Numbered from the stretch's first letter, positions 52,268 to 61,331 are shown. The stretch: DNA of 64,000 nt from Pigmentiphaga sp. NML030171 (GCF_002188635.1 NZ_NINX01000039.1:186001-250000); one strand, 5' to 3'. Program-made: numbers and translations. Notes: generated by a model from the letters alone, not told the origin.

Positions 52268-53322
52268 GGCTGCACCGCCTCGGTCTGCATGGACGGCGGC
52301 GGCTGCAACCCCCTGAGCTGGTAGCGCGCGACGTAGCGGTTGTGGCTGTCCAGGGTCTCGGAGAAGGCGCTGGTGCCGTCGCCGCGGGAGACGAAATACA
52401 GGTACTTGTGCTTCTCGGGCTGGACCGCGGCCAGCAGCGAGGCCCGGCCCGGGTTCGAGATGGGCGTGGGCGGCAGCCCGCGGCGCGTGTAGGTGTTCCA
52501 CGGGGTGTCGGCGCGCAGGTCGCGGCGGCGCAGGTTGCCGTCGAAGACCTCGCCCAGGCCGTAGATGACAGTCGGGTCGGTCTGCAGCGGCATGCCGACC
52601 CTGAGCCGGTTGACGAACACGCCGGCGATGCGCCGGCGATCGGCCTCCATGCCGGTTTCCTTTTCGATGATGGAGGCCAGGATCAGGACTTCGTACGGCG
52701 AGCCCAGCGGCAGGTCCGGATCGCGTTGCGCCCAGATCTCGGCCAGTTCCCGCTGTTGCGCGCGATAGGCGCGGCGCAGGATGTCGATGTCGCTCGAGCC
52801 CACGGCGAACAGATAGGTGTCCGGAAAGAACAGCCCTTCGGGATGGCTGGTCGAGGCGCCGATCTTGGCCGTGACCGTGGCGTCGTCGAGGCCGTCCAGG
52901 GTCTGGCGCACGTCGGGATGGCGGCGCAGGGCCGCGCGTATCTGGCGGAAGTTCCAGCCCTCGATGAAACGGATCTCGCGCTGCGTGACGTCGCCGCGCG
53001 CGAGCCGGTTCAGCAGCGTCCACAGCGAATCGCCGCGCGCCACTTCGTAGCCGCCGGCCTTGATGCGGCGTTCCGTGCCCGTCACGCGCGCATAGGCGAT
53101 CAGGACCTCGGGCGGCACGGCGATGCCGGCCTCGCGCACCTGCCGGGCGATGCCCCGCATGGTCGTGCCTTCGTCGATGACGAAGTCCACCTTGTCCGCG
53201 GGCAGGGAAAGCGGCATGCGCAGCCACGCGACGCCTGCGCCGACGATGGCCAGCGATGCCAGCAACAGCGCGGCGAACGATATGGCCAGCGCGCGTTTCA
53301 GGGAAAAATGTCGTTTGGGCAT
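52264..53322 (-). CDS. mltG: Endolytic murein transglycosylase
   Basis: 352 aa. One N-terminal transmembrane helix (about 10-32), LysM-like region and YceG domain. The catalytic glutamate is in [11 protein letters not shown], and [27 protein letters not shown] is the conserved C-terminal region. Cleaves glycan strands in peptidoglycan at sites of synthesis. First gene of the set, divergent from ygfZ with a 43-bp gap that must hold both promoters. Confidence 0.96.
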   Translation of the reverse strand: MPKRHFSLKRALAISFAALLLASLAIVGAGVAWLRMPLSLPADKVDFVIDEGTTMRGIARQVREAGIAVPPEVLIAYARVTGTERRIKAGGYEVARGDSLWTLLNRLARGDVTQREIRFIEGWNFRQIRAALRRHPDVRQTLDGLDDATVTAKIGASTSHPEGLFFPDTYLFAVGSSDIDILRRAYRAQQRELAEIWAQRDPDLPLGSPYEVLILASIIEKETGMEADRRRIAGVFVNRLRVGMPLQTDPTVIYGLGEVFDGNLRRRDLRADTPWNTYTRRGLPPTPISNPGRASLLAAVQPEKHKYLYFVSRGDGTSAFSETLDSHNRYVARYQLRGLQPPPSMQTEAVQP

Positions 53323-53329
53323 GGGCGCC

Positions 53330-53335
53330 TATAAT
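53330..53335 (+). promoter_or_regulatory. -10 element upstream of the ygfZ-like gene
   Basis: Consensus TATAAT with the ATG 30 bp downstream. The matching -35 would lie inside the mltG coding region near 53307 and is poor. Confidence 0.45.
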
Positions 53336-53365
53336 ACTTCGATCGACCTCATCGACCGTTTCAAG

Positions 53366-54391
53366 ATGTCCGTCCAAGAGATTTTATCCGCGAGCGCGCG
53401 GCCGGATGCCGCCCTCGCGCACATCGCGCCGCTGGACCATTTGACCGTGCTCGAAGCCCGGGGTGCAGACACGATCGAATTCCTGCAGGGACAACTGACC
53501 CAAGACGTCAAGAAACTCGGCGACGCCGACGCGCGGCTTGCCGGCTATTGCACGGCCAAGGGCCGGCTGCTTGCCAGCGCCATCGTCTGGCGCGCCCAGC
53601 CCGATCCCGCCGATCCGGTCCCGCGCGTGCTGGCGCTGGTCGATGCCAGCATCGCCCAGGCGCTGCAGAAGCGCCTGTCCATGTTCGTGCTGCGCGCCAA
53701 GGTCAAGCTTGCCGCCACGCCGCTGCGCGTGGCCGGCGTCTGGCGCGGGACCGATGCGGCGGCCCTGCAGGCGGCCGCGGGCGGGTTGCTGCCCGCCGCG
53801 CCCTGGTCGCGCGCCGACCTGCCCGACGCCACCTGGATCGCGGCCCCCGCCGCCGACGCGTCGCCGCGCTGGTGGTGGATAGGAACGGACGACGCGCTGC
53901 AACGGCTGGGCACCGCGCTGGGGGCCCCGGCGCAGGCCGGCCTGGCCCAGGCCTGGCGCGCCGCCGACATCGCTTCGGGCCTGCCCTGGATCACGGCGCC
54001 GACGCAGGACCTGTTCGTGCCGCAGATGGTCAACCTGGAGCTGATCGGCGGGGTCAGCTTCACCAAGGGCTGCTATCCTGGCCAGGAAGTGGTCGCGCGC
54101 AGCCACTACCTCGGCAAGCTCAAGCGCCGCATGTTCGCCGGCCATGTCGCCGGCGGGCAGCCGGATCCGCAGGCGCTGGCCGGTGCCGACGTCTTCCAGG
54201 AAGGCGACGAGCAGCCCTGCGGCCGCATCGTCAACGCGGCGCGCGAAGGCGGCGGGGTCGCGATCCTGTACGAAAGCTCGCTGGCTGCCGCGCAAGGCCA
54301 GGCCCCCCTGCACGCCGGCTCGCCCGCCGGTCCGATCATCCAGCCGCGGGCGCTGCCCTACGCCCTGTCCGACGATACCCGCTCGGCATGA
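53366..54391 (+). CDS. ygfZ: YgfZ-type folate-binding Fe-S cluster repair protein
   Basis: 341 aa. GcvT-like fold with the diagnostic K-G-C-Y-x-G-Q-E motif in [24 protein letters not shown]; the cysteine is essential in E. coli Ygf[14 protein letters not shown] near the N-terminus is also conserved. It helps maintain Fe-S enzymes using tetrahydrofolate. ATG 53366 (MSVQEIL) follows an AAGA; upstream in-frame codons run back through the mltG gene. Overlaps the next gene by ATGA. Confidence 0.92.
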   Translation: MSVQEILSASARPDAALAHIAPLDHLTVLEARGADTIEFLQGQLTQDVKKLGDADARLAGYCTAKGRLLASAIVWRAQPDPADPVPRVLALVDASIAQALQKRLSMFVLRAKVKLAATPLRVAGVWRGTDAAALQAAAGGLLPAAPWSRADLPDATWIAAPAADASPRWWWIGTDDALQRLGTALGAPAQAGLAQAWRAADIASGLPWITAPTQDLFVPQMVNLELIGGVSFTKGCYPGQEVVARSHYLGKLKRRMFAGHVAGGQPDPQALAGADVFQEGDEQPCGRIVNAAREGGGVAILYESSLAAAQGQAPLHAGSPAGPIIQPRALPYALSDDTRSA

Positions 54392-54720
54392 GCCCAGCGC
54401 CGGGACCCGCCATGCACAATCTCTACGTCTACTACAAACTGCCGCAAGCCCGGCGCGCCGAGGCCCTGGCGCCCGCCCGCCGGGTGCTCGAGGCCGGCCG
54501 CGCCCGGAGCGCCCGGGCGGCCCTCCTGGCGCGCCCCGCCGCCGACGACGGCGTGGTCACCTGGATGGAGGTCTACGAAGACGTGGCCGACGTGCCCGGA
54601 CTCGAGGCCGCGCTGGCCGAAGCGGTGCAGGCCAGCGGCCTGGCGGCCCTCCTGCTGGCCCCTCGCCGCAGCGAGGTCTTCGTCGACCTGCCCGCCGATC
54701 CGGCGGGATGGGAAGACTGA
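54388..54720 (+). CDS. DUF4936 family protein
   Basis: 110 aa. Sequence begins [37 protein letters not shown] and ends EVFVDLPADPAGWED, a pattern of the small DUF4936 family found beside ygfZ-type genes in beta-proteobacteria. Start set by the ATGA overlap; ATG 54412 (MHNLYVYYKL) is an alternative and may be the better match to the domain start. Function unknown; it looks like a compact alpha-beta ferredoxin-like fold by its length and hydrophobic pattern. Confidence 0.75.
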   Translation: MSPAPGPAMHNLYVYYKLPQARRAEALAPARRVLEAGRARSARAALLARPAADDGVVTWMEVYEDVADVPGLEAALAEAVQASGLAALLLAPRRSEVFVDLPADPAGWED

Positions 54721-54724
54721 CGCC

Positions 54725-55540
54725 ATGTGCCTGATGGCCTTCGCCTGGGATCCGCGCGGTCCGACCACTTTGCTGATGGTGGCCAACCGAGACGAGTTCT
54801 ATGCCCGGCCCACGGCGCCCGCCGACTGGTGGCAGGATCATCCCGACATCTGGGCCGGACGCGACCTGGCGGCCGGCGGGACCTGGATGGGTATCACGCG
54901 GCATGGGCGCTTCGCCGCCATCACGAATTACCGCGAGGGAGGCCGGAACGATCCAGCCGCGCCCTCGCGCGGCGGACTGGTGTCCGGTTTCCTGGCTGGC
55001 ACCTCGACCCCCGCGGGTTATCTGCGCGACCTGGCCCGGCGTGCCGGGCCCTTCAACGGATTCAACCTGGTGGTGGGGGAATTGTTCGGGCGGAGCCCGT
55101 CGCTGTGGTACCTGTCGCATCGCCGCGGCCATTCCGCCACCTCGCCCGAGGCGCTGGCGGCCGGCGTGTACGGCTTGTCGAACGCGGTACTGGACACGCC
55201 CTGGCCCAAGGTCGTGCGCACCACCGCCGCGCTGGCCACGCTCAAGGCCACCGAGGCCCGCACGCCGGCCTACCTCCAGATGCTGAGCGACACGACCATC
55301 GCGGAAGACACGCAATTGCCCAGCACCGGCATCAGCCTGGAACGCGAGCGGGCCCTGTCGGCCGCCTTCATCATCACGCCCGACTACGGCACGCGGGCCC
55401 AGACGGTGATCCAGGCCACCCGCGACGGCCATGTCGAAGTGGCAGAACGCAGCTTCGACAACGCCGAGCAGGCGCGGCTGCTGGTTCCCGCTTCGCTGCG
55501 TCAGGCCTCGTTCGAGGTCTCGAACACCGCGCGCAGGTAG
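54725..55540 (+). CDS. NRDE-family protein (DUF833)
   Basis: 271 aa. Carries the NRDE motif in MVANRDEFYARPTAPADWW, plus GGTWMGITRHGRFAAITNYR and GVYGLSNAVLDTPWPKV. The conserved Met-Cys start suggests that Cys2 becomes an N-terminal nucleophile, as proposed for this family. Its 3' end overlaps the convergent esterase gene by 40 bp. Role in bacteria unknown. Confidence 0.9.
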   Translation: MCLMAFAWDPRGPTTLLMVANRDEFYARPTAPADWWQDHPDIWAGRDLAAGGTWMGITRHGRFAAITNYREGGRNDPAAPSRGGLVSGFLAGTSTPAGYLRDLARRAGPFNGFNLVVGELFGRSPSLWYLSHRRGHSATSPEALAAGVYGLSNAVLDTPWPKVVRTTAALATLKATEARTPAYLQMLSDTTIAEDTQLPSTGISLERERALSAAFIITPDYGTRAQTVIQATRDGHVEVAERSFDNAEQARLLVPASLRQASFEVSNTARR

Positions 55541-56472
55541 TCCACCGAATCGCGGTGCGCCTGCCGCGCCACGCGCAAGGCCCCGCCCATGTTGTAGAAA
55601 CTGTGGATGGCCCCCTCGTACACCTGGATCCGGACCGGCACCCTGGCCGCTTCCAGTTTGCGTCCGTAGGCCAGCCCTTCGTCCACCAGCGGGTCGCATT
55701 CGGCCAGTTGCAGGAAGGCCGGCGCCAGCCCGACGAACTCCGGGGCGTCCAGTACCGCGAAGCGCCAGTCCAGCCGGTCGGCGTCGTCTCGCAGGTACAG
55801 GTTGAAGAACCACTGTATCGTGCGCTCGTCCAGCAGGTAGCCGGTGGCGTACGCCCGGTGCGAAGCCGTGTCCTGCCACGCGCTGGTACCCGGGTACAGC
55901 AGCACCTGCGCCGCCAGCGGCAGGCCGTCGTCCCGCGCTCGCAGCGCGGCCTGGGCCGTGAGCGTGCCGCCGGCGCTGTCTCCCATGCCGGCCACCCGCG
56001 CCGGGTCGATGCCCAGCATGTCATGCCGCTCGAACGCCCACCGCCAGGCGGCGTAGACGTCGTCGGCGGCGGTGGGAAAGCGGTGCTCGGGCGCCAGCCG
56101 GTAGTCCAGCGACAACACCTTGCAGCGGGCGCCGTTGGCCAGCATGCGGCAGATGGCGTCGTAGTCGTTCACGCTGCCGACGGTGAAGCCGCCGCCATGC
56201 GAGAAAATCACGAGCGGCGCGGGATCCGCGGACAGCATGCCCGTGTACAGGCGGGCGCCTATCGTGGCCCCGTCTCCCACCGGAATGTCCAGGTCGCGCA
56301 CCGCGGCTACCTCGGCCGCGGCGATTTCCAGCACCTTGCTGGCTTTTTCGTGGACGGCGCGCGCCTGCTGCGGCGTGTACTGCCAATAAGGCGGACGATT
56401 GGCCCGCCGCACCCGCGATACGAGATCGGCCACCTGGGGATCCAGGGGCCGCGGGTGCCGCAGCTCAGCCAT
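55501..56472 (-). CDS. Alpha/beta hydrolase of the hormone-sensitive-lipase family
   Basis: 323 aa esterase. The oxyanion motif is VIFSHGGGFTVGS, the nucleophile elbow GDSAGGTL, and the likely acid/base residues are in ECDPLVDEG and GAIHSFYNMGG. It hydrolyses short-chain esters by family. Overlaps the thioesterase gene start (56465-56472) upstream on the same strand and the NRDE gene 3' end on the other. Part of a small hydrolase/thioesterase/Dabb/DoxX set. Confidence 0.92.
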   Translation of the reverse strand: MAELRHPRPLDPQVADLVSRVRRANRPPYWQYTPQQARAVHEKASKVLEIAAAEVAAVRDLDIPVGDGATIGARLYTGMLSADPAPLVIFSHGGGFTVGSVNDYDAICRMLANGARCKVLSLDYRLAPEHRFPTAADDVYAAWRWAFERHDMLGIDPARVAGMGDSAGGTLTAQAALRARDDGLPLAAQVLLYPGTSAWQDTASHRAYATGYLLDERTIQWFFNLYLRDDADRLDWRFAVLDAPEFVGLAPAFLQLAECDPLVDEGLAYGRKLEAARVPVRIQVYEGAIHSFYNMGGALRVARQAHRDSVDYLRAVFETSNEA

Positions 56473-56893
56473 CGACGCCCTGGTCGCTGCGCTTCCTGAT
56501 GTACTTGAACGTGCCGCTGGACCGGGCCACCAGCCCGCCCCCCTCGTCCCTGACCTCGGCCTCGCAGAAGGCCATGGTGCTGGAGCGGTGGTAGCACTTG
56601 CCGTAGGCCACCAGGTTGCCGGCCTCGCCCGGACGCACGAAGCTGGTGGTCATGTCCACCGTCGCGCTGCCACGCAGCTCCGGATGCAGGGACCGCGCCG
56701 CCGTGGCCATGGCCGCATCGAGCATGGTCATCAGCACCCCGCCGTGGCAGACGTGCCAGCTGTTGCAATGCTGCGGCAGGACATCGAGCCGGACCTCGGA
56801 CTGTCCACCCTCGGCCTTGACCAGCCTGGCGCCCAGCCAGGCCAGGAACGGGATGGGCACATCCGTGACGGTGGCGGGATTCGTGATGGACAT
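56465..56893 (-). CDS. PaaI-type hotdog thioesterase
   Basis: 142 aa. Typical PaaI/YbgC-like pattern: NSWHVCHGGVLMTMLDAAMATAARSL with the active-site His/Gly and Asp. SATVDMTTSFVRPGEAGNLVAYGKCYHRSSTMAFCEAEV completes it. It should hydrolyse acyl-CoA thioesters. ATG 56893 follows an AGGGGATG; the Dabb gene lies 7 bp upstream on the same strand. Confidence 0.9.
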   Translation of the reverse strand: MSITNPATVTDVPIPFLAWLGARLVKAEGGQSEVRLDVLPQHCNSWHVCHGGVLMTMLDAAMATAARSLHPELRGSATVDMTTSFVRPGEAGNLVAYGKCYHRSSTMAFCEAEVRDEGGGLVARSSGTFKYIRKRSDQGVDG

Positions 56894-56899
56894 CCCCTC

Positions 56900-57214
56900 T
56901 TACCTCGCCACGGGCAGGTCGTAGTCCAGGCAGGCCCGCTCGGCCCGCACCGCCCCCATGAACGGCTTGATCGCCACGTGGCGCGGATGCGCCTGGTAGG
57001 CGTCCAGCGCCTCGCGGCTGGCAAACAGCGAGTTCAGGACGACGTCGTGCGTGGCCTCGTGGCCGTCGGCGGCCAGCCCTACCTCGAATTCGAGGATGCC
57101 GGGGACGCAATCGCGGCAGCTCTCGAGCAGCCGCCGGACCTTCTGCATGTTGGTCTGGCGGTCGGCGCCTTCGGCTTCGTCCTTGAGTTTCCACATGACG
57201 ATATGGCGGATCAT
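56900..57214 (-). CDS. Dabb (stress-responsive A/B barrel) protein
   Basis: 104 aa. Begins MIRHIVMWKLKDEAEG and contains LLESCRDCVPGILEFEVG and HPRHVAIKPFMGAVRAERACLDYD. The Dabb fold is a dimeric ferredoxin-like barrel with varied roles, including decarboxylase-type enzymes in some pathways. Short gaps to DoxX and the thioesterase suggest one transcript. Function not known. Confidence 0.88.
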   Translation of the reverse strand: MIRHIVMWKLKDEAEGADRQTNMQKVRRLLESCRDCVPGILEFEVGLAADGHEATHDVVLNSLFASREALDAYQAHPRHVAIKPFMGAVRAERACLDYDLPVAR

Positions 57215-57250
57215 GGCGGGGTCGGTCCTCTTGCTGGGGCGTGAACGGAA

Positions 57251-57661
57251 TTACCTGCGCGCGACGCGCTGGCCCAGGATGGCCACGACGATCAGGCCGC
57301 CGATCACGGTGATGTGCTCGAGCACGACCATCATTTCATGGAACGCGGCCTCGCCCTCGAACTTCCAGAACGGGTGCGCCACCGGAATGGTCAGCACCGT
57401 GAACACCGCCAGGGCCCCGGCGCCCAGCCACGCGGCGCGGTTGAAAATGATCAACAGCGATCCACCCAGCTGGACGATGATGGTCAGCACGTTGAACAGC
57501 CAGGCCGGTTCGAGCCCGAAATGGCTCATCTCGGCGACCCCGCCCTGGAAATCGAACAGCTTGACCAGGCCGCTGGTCCAGAACATGAACGTCAGGACGA
57601 TGCGGCCGAACAGCAGCAGCGCGCGCGATTCAAGCAAGGATTGTATCGGTGCAGGTGTCAT
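57251..57661 (-). CDS. DoxX-family membrane protein
   Basis: 136 aa with four predicted helices. Conserved features include ALLLFGRIVLTFMFWTSGLVKLFDFQG near the N-terminus and VPVAHPFWKFEGEAAFHEMMVVLEHITVIGGL near the end. DoxX proteins are small quinone-linked or redox-related membrane proteins with uncertain role. First gene of the set. A GGCGGCC/GGCCGCC hairpin (57733-57752) lies between it and pit. Confidence 0.88.
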   Translation of the reverse strand: MTPAPIQSLLESRALLLFGRIVLTFMFWTSGLVKLFDFQGGVAEMSHFGLEPAWLFNVLTIIVQLGGSLLIIFNRAAWLGAGALAVFTVLTIPVAHPFWKFEGEAAFHEMMVVLEHITVIGGLIVVAILGQRVARR

Positions 57662-57800
57662 GGTGGCGGTTCCGGGAAAGAGGGATCATGCCGACGCCCG
57701 GGTGCTCCCTTCTTCTCCGCGCGGCGGCGCCAGGCGGCCTTTACCGGCCGCCATGGCGCGCCATCATACTGGAAACAAGTCGTAACGCGGCGTCCCGGCC

Positions 57801-58808
57801 TCAGAACAGGGTCTTGCCCACCCACCAGGCGCCCGCGGCCACGAGGGCGGAAGCCGGGATGGTCAGGATCCAGGCCCAGACGATGTTGCCCGCCAGCCCC
57901 CAGCGCACGGCGTTGAACTTGCGGCTGGAGCCGACGCCGACGATGGCGCCGGTGATGGTGTGGGTGGTCGAGACGGGAATACCCAGGATGGCCGCCAGGA
58001 ACAGCGTCATCGCGCCGCCCGTCTCGGCGCAGAAGCCCCCCACGGGCTTGAGCTTGGTGATGCGCTGCCCCATGGTCTTGACGATGCGCCAGCCGCCGAA
58101 CATGGTGCCCAGCGCGATCGCCACGTAGCAGCTGACCACCACCCAGATCGGGACGTGATCCTTGGCCCCCGGGACATTGGCCGCGATCAGCAGCAGCCAG
58201 ATGATGCCGATGGTCTTCTGCGCGTCGTTGCCGCCGTGTCCCAGGCTGTAGAGCCCGGCCGAAAGCAGTTGCAGGCGGCGAAACCAGCCGTCCACCCGCA
58301 GCGGCCGCGTCCGGCGGAACAGCCAGGACACCAGCAGCATCAGGAAGCCGCCCAGCACGAAGCCCAACACCGGGGAAACCACGATGAAGGCGACGATGTA
58401 GAGGATTTCCCGGACCATCAGGACGCTGGGGCCGGAGCTGGCCAGGCCCGCGCCCACGATGCCGCCGATGAGCGCGTGCGACGACGAGGACGGAATGCCG
58501 AAGAACCAGGTGATCACGTTCCAGGCGATGGCGCCGACCAGCGCCCCGAAGACGACGTAGTGGTCCACCACGCTCGGGTCGATGATGCCTTTGCCGACGG
58601 TGGCCGCCACCTTCAGGTGGAAGACGAAAATCGCGACGAAATTAAAAAACGCGGCGAAAACGACCGCGTGATGAGGCTTGAGCACCCCCGTGGAAACCAC
58701 GGTGGCGATGGAGTTGGCGGCGTCGTGGAACCCATTCATGAAATCGAAAATGAGTGCCAGGACGACCAGGAAGGCAAGCGTGGCGAAGCTGATCTGAAGC
58801 GTATCCAT
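57801..58808 (-). CDS. pit: PiT-type inorganic phosphate transporter
   Basis: 335 aa, ten or so helices. The PiT repeat GFHDAANSIATVVSTGVL near residues 26-43 and GIPVSTTHTITGAIVGVG near 275-292 are the substrate-binding repeats. Low-affinity phosphate/metal-phosphate symporter of the inner membrane. It is 13 bp after the DUF47 gene on the same strand, a standard pair. A Pho-box-like site upstream of that gene suggests that phosphate state controls both. Confidence 0.95.
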   Translation of the reverse strand: MDTLQISFATLAFLVVLALIFDFMNGFHDAANSIATVVSTGVLKPHHAVVFAAFFNFVAIFVFHLKVAATVGKGIIDPSVVDHYVVFGALVGAIAWNVITWFFGIPSSSSHALIGGIVGAGLASSGPSVLMVREILYIVAFIVVSPVLGFVLGGFLMLLVSWLFRRTRPLRVDGWFRRLQLLSAGLYSLGHGGNDAQKTIGIIWLLLIAANVPGAKDHVPIWVVVSCYVAIALGTMFGGWRIVKTMGQRITKLKPVGGFCAETGGAMTLFLAAILGIPVSTTHTITGAIVGVGSSRKFNAVRWGLAGNIVWAWILTIPASALVAAGAWWVGKTLF

Positions 58809-58821
58809 GAAATCCTTCCGA

Positions 58822-59448
58822 CTAGGCGTTTTCCAGGACGATGCCTTCGATCAGGTTCGCGACGTCCTCGCACTTGTCGGTGATTTCTTCCAGCAGTTCG
58901 TAGATGGCTTTCATCTTGATGAGTTGACGGGTGTCGGCTTCGTCGCGGAACAGGCGGCCCATGCCGCGGCGCATCACCCGGTCGGCATCCGATTCCAGCC
59001 GGTCGATCTCTTCGCAGATCTTCATGATGCTGGCCGTATCGTTCAGGTTGTGCAGCAGGCTCACGACCATGTGCAGCCGGTCGCAGCACTGGACCCCGAT
59101 GTCGGCCAGCGCCCGGGCATCCGGCGTGACGGCGCGGATGTCATAGAGGTTGATGCACTGGGCCGCGTCTTCCATCAGGTCTAGGATGTCGTCCATGGTC
59201 GTGATGAGGTTGTGGATCTGGTCCCGGTCCAGCGGCGTGATGAAGGTCTTGTGCAGCATATCGATCGTATCGTGGGTGACCTTGTCGGCCTTCTTCTCCA
59301 GCGTCTCGATGTTCTTGACCCGCTCCTCGGCCTGGCCCAGATCGGCCATCAGGGCGGCCAGCTCCCGGCTGCCCTGGCGCGACAGATCGGCATGCGCCGT
59401 GAACAGATCGAAAAAGCGGCCCTCTTTGGGCATCAAGCGTCCAAACAT
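58822..59448 (-). CDS. DUF47 (PhoU-like) regulator of the Pit transporter
   Basis: 208 aa all-helical protein. Starts MFGRLMPKEGRFFDLF and contains KNIETLEKKADKVTHDTIDMLHKTFITPLDRDQIHNL with the E-x-x-x-D-type metal-binding segments repeated later (DRLESDADRVMRRGMGRLF). Family members are coupled to Pit and limit phosphate uptake in some bacteria. ATG 59448 with GAGG upstream is chosen; in-frame codons up to 59544 enter the repeat element. Confidence 0.92.
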   Translation of the reverse strand: MFGRLMPKEGRFFDLFTAHADLSRQGSRELAALMADLGQAEERVKNIETLEKKADKVTHDTIDMLHKTFITPLDRDQIHNLITTMDDILDLMEDAAQCINLYDIRAVTPDARALADIGVQCCDRLHMVVSLLHNLNDTASIMKICEEIDRLESDADRVMRRGMGRLFRDEADTRQLIKMKAIYELLEEITDKCEDVANLIEGIVLENA

Positions 59449-59469
59449 CACGTCCTCGCAGTACGCCAC

Positions 59470-59487
59470 GTGACAGTTACATGACGT
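59470..59487 (-). promoter_or_regulatory. Pho-box-like site upstream of DUF47-pit
   Basis: On the minus strand ACGTCAT-GTAA-CTGTCAC agrees with the Pho box consensus at 13 of 18 positions, the second half-site being exact. It ends only 21 bp before the start codon and has no good -10 after it. That position fits repression or a downstream role better than classic activation. Confidence 0.45.
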
Positions 59488-59512
59488 GTTTAAAAAACCG
59501 CGAGAGTGTAGC

Positions 59513-59789
59513 ACCCCCTTCGCGCTTCGCGCGGGGAAGCCCACCCCTACGCGCTGGCGCGCCCCCCCTCAAGGGGGCGATGCGGGTGGACCGGCGGAGC
59601 CGGATCCACCCGCATCCTGGGTCTAGTACCCGTTTCTCGGGTTGTGGCGCCGGTGCTTCGCTGGCTGCCAGGCGAAGCACCGGTGATTCAGTCCAAGACA
59701 GTTTCCCTAGACCCAGGAAACCGCGGATCTGGCTCCGCCAGTCCGCCGGTTTCGCCCCCTGGGGGGCGCCCGCAGGGCGTAGGGGGGGG
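59513..59789. repeat. Composite inverted-repeat element, copy C
   Basis: About 277 bp. The right end reads TTTCGCCCCCTGGGGGGCGC, then GCGTAGGGGGGGG, and stops one base before the dnaB stop codon (minus strand). Inner hairpin arms GGACCGGCGGAGCCGGATCC (59588-59607), TCCTGGGTCTAG (59615-59626) and CTAGACCCAGGA (59707-59718) match copy A. The left end is degenerate and has an extra segment (CCTTCGCGCTTCGCG). A GGTGCTTCG...CGAAGCACC stem (59652-59682) lies in the middle. It fills the whole 342-bp gap apart from the DUF47 promoter. Confidence 0.85.
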
Positions 59790-59790
59790 C

Positions 59791-61182
59791 CTAATAATCA
59801 GAATCGACGAACGCGTTGCCCGAGAAGTTGGCGAACTTCGTGTACATCCCTTGCCAGGTCAGCCGGACAGTGCCGATCGGGCCGTTACGTTGCTTGCCGA
59901 TGATGATCTCGGCCGTGCCCTTGTCGGGCGTGTCAGGGTTGTAGACCTCGTCGCGGTACAGGAAGATGATCACGTCCGCGTCCTGCTCGATGGCGCCGGA
60001 TTCCCGCAGGTCGCTCATCACCGGGCGTTTGTTGGGGCGCTGTTCCAGGCCCCGGTTCAGCTGGGAAAGCGCGATCAGGGGGCAGTTCAGTTCCTTGGCC
60101 AGGCCCTTCATCGAGCGGCTGATTTCCGACAGCTCCGACGCCCGGTTCTCGCTGCCGCCACCGCCGTTGCCCGACATCAGCTGCAGGTAGTCGATGATGA
60201 TCAGGCCCAGCTGGCCGCACTGCCGGGCCAGGCGGCGGGCGCGCGAGCGCAGTTCCATGGGGCTGAGCGCGGGAGTTTCGTCGATGTAGAGCTGGGTATC
60301 CTGCATCTTCTGGATGGCGTGCGTCAGCTTGGGCCAGTCCTCGTCCAGCAGCTTGCCCGTGCGCAGGCGCTGCTGGTCCAGGCGGCCGATCGAGCCCAGC
60401 ACACGCATGGCCAGCTGCGAGGCGCCCATTTCCATGGAGAAGACCGCCACCGGCAAGCCCTCTTCCACCGCCACGTGCTCGCCGATGTTGACCGAGAACG
60501 CGGTCTTGCCCATGGAGGGGCGGCCGGCCACGACGATCATGTCGCCCGGCTGCAGCCCCGAGGTCATCTTGTCCAGGTCGGTGAACCCCGTGGGCACGCC
60601 GGTGACGTCCGAGGTGCTGTCACGGTGGTAGAGTTCGTCGATGCGCTCGACCACCTGGGTCAACAGCGGCTGCAGCGACAGGAAGCCCGCGCTTCCGCGC
60701 GCGCCCTCTTCCGCGATCTTGAAGATCTTGGACTCGGCCTCGTCCAGCAGTTGCCGCGTGTCCTTGCCCTGGGGGTTGAAGGCCGCGGCCGAGATCTCGT
60801 CGGCCACGGTGACCAGCCGCCGCAGCACCGCGCGGTCGCGCACGATTTCCGCATAGCGGCGGATATTGGCCGCGGACGGCGTATTCTGCGCCAGCGAATT
60901 CAGGTAGGCCAGGCCGCCCGCCTCTTCCGCCTTGCCGGCCGTCTGGAGCGACTCGTGGGTCGTCACCACGTCGGCGGGACGCGCCAGCCCGATCAGCTTG
61001 GCCATCTGCTGCCAGATCAGCCTATGGTCGTAGCGATAGAAGTCGTCTTCCTTGAGGATGTCCGCGATGCGGTCCCAGGCGGCGTTGTCCAGCAGCAGGC
61101 CGCCCAGCACCGATTGCTCCGCCTCGACCGAGTGAGGCGGGACGCGCAGGGACTCGAGCTGGGGATCGACGGGCGAATTCAT
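59791..61182 (-). CDS. dnaB: Replicative DNA helicase
   Basis: 463 aa, no intein. The N-terminal domain (RVPPHSVEAEQSVLGGLLLDN) is followed by the RecA-like ATPase: Walker A GRPSMGKTAF, SMEMGASQLAMR, and IIIDYLQLMSGNGGG, with arginine-finger region RNGPIGTVRL near the end. ATG 61182 gives the standard N-terminus; in-frame codons to 61455 cross the rplI terminator. It follows the rpsF-priB-rpsR-rplI genes by a 226-bp gap with a terminator, so it probably has its own promoter. Confidence 0.97.
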   Translation of the reverse strand: MNSPVDPQLESLRVPPHSVEAEQSVLGGLLLDNAAWDRIADILKEDDFYRYDHRLIWQQMAKLIGLARPADVVTTHESLQTAGKAEEAGGLAYLNSLAQNTPSAANIRRYAEIVRDRAVLRRLVTVADEISAAAFNPQGKDTRQLLDEAESKIFKIAEEGARGSAGFLSLQPLLTQVVERIDELYHRDSTSDVTGVPTGFTDLDKMTSGLQPGDMIVVAGRPSMGKTAFSVNIGEHVAVEEGLPVAVFSMEMGASQLAMRVLGSIGRLDQQRLRTGKLLDEDWPKLTHAIQKMQDTQLYIDETPALSPMELRSRARRLARQCGQLGLIIIDYLQLMSGNGGGGSENRASELSEISRSMKGLAKELNCPLIALSQLNRGLEQRPNKRPVMSDLRESGAIEQDADVIIFLYRDEVYNPDTPDKGTAEIIIGKQRNGPIGTVRLTWQGMYTKFANFSGNAFVDSDY

Positions 61183-61292
61183 AGAGCGGAAAACCTGGTG
61201 TTCGAGCATGGGCGGCGGGAATGCCGGCCCACGACAGTTTAGCCCGGCTGGACGGAAGAGGAATCCATCCGCCTGCCCCGGGGGCGACCCCG

Positions 61293-61331
61293 AAAAAAGA
61301 ACCCCCCATTCTGTGAAGAAATGGAGGGTTC
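61293..61331 (-). terminator. Rho-independent terminator after rplI
   Basis: Minus strand: GAACCCTCCATT (61331-61320), 9-nt loop, AATGGGGGGTTC (61310-61299), one mismatch in 12 bp, then six T residues (61298-61293). It ends the rpsF operon and separates it from dnaB. Confidence 0.85.

Noticed and set aside
57733-57752. GGCGGCC/GGCCGCC hairpin between pit and doxX as a terminator
   Set aside because: Short, GC-only stem without a T-run; such stems are frequent by chance at this GC content.
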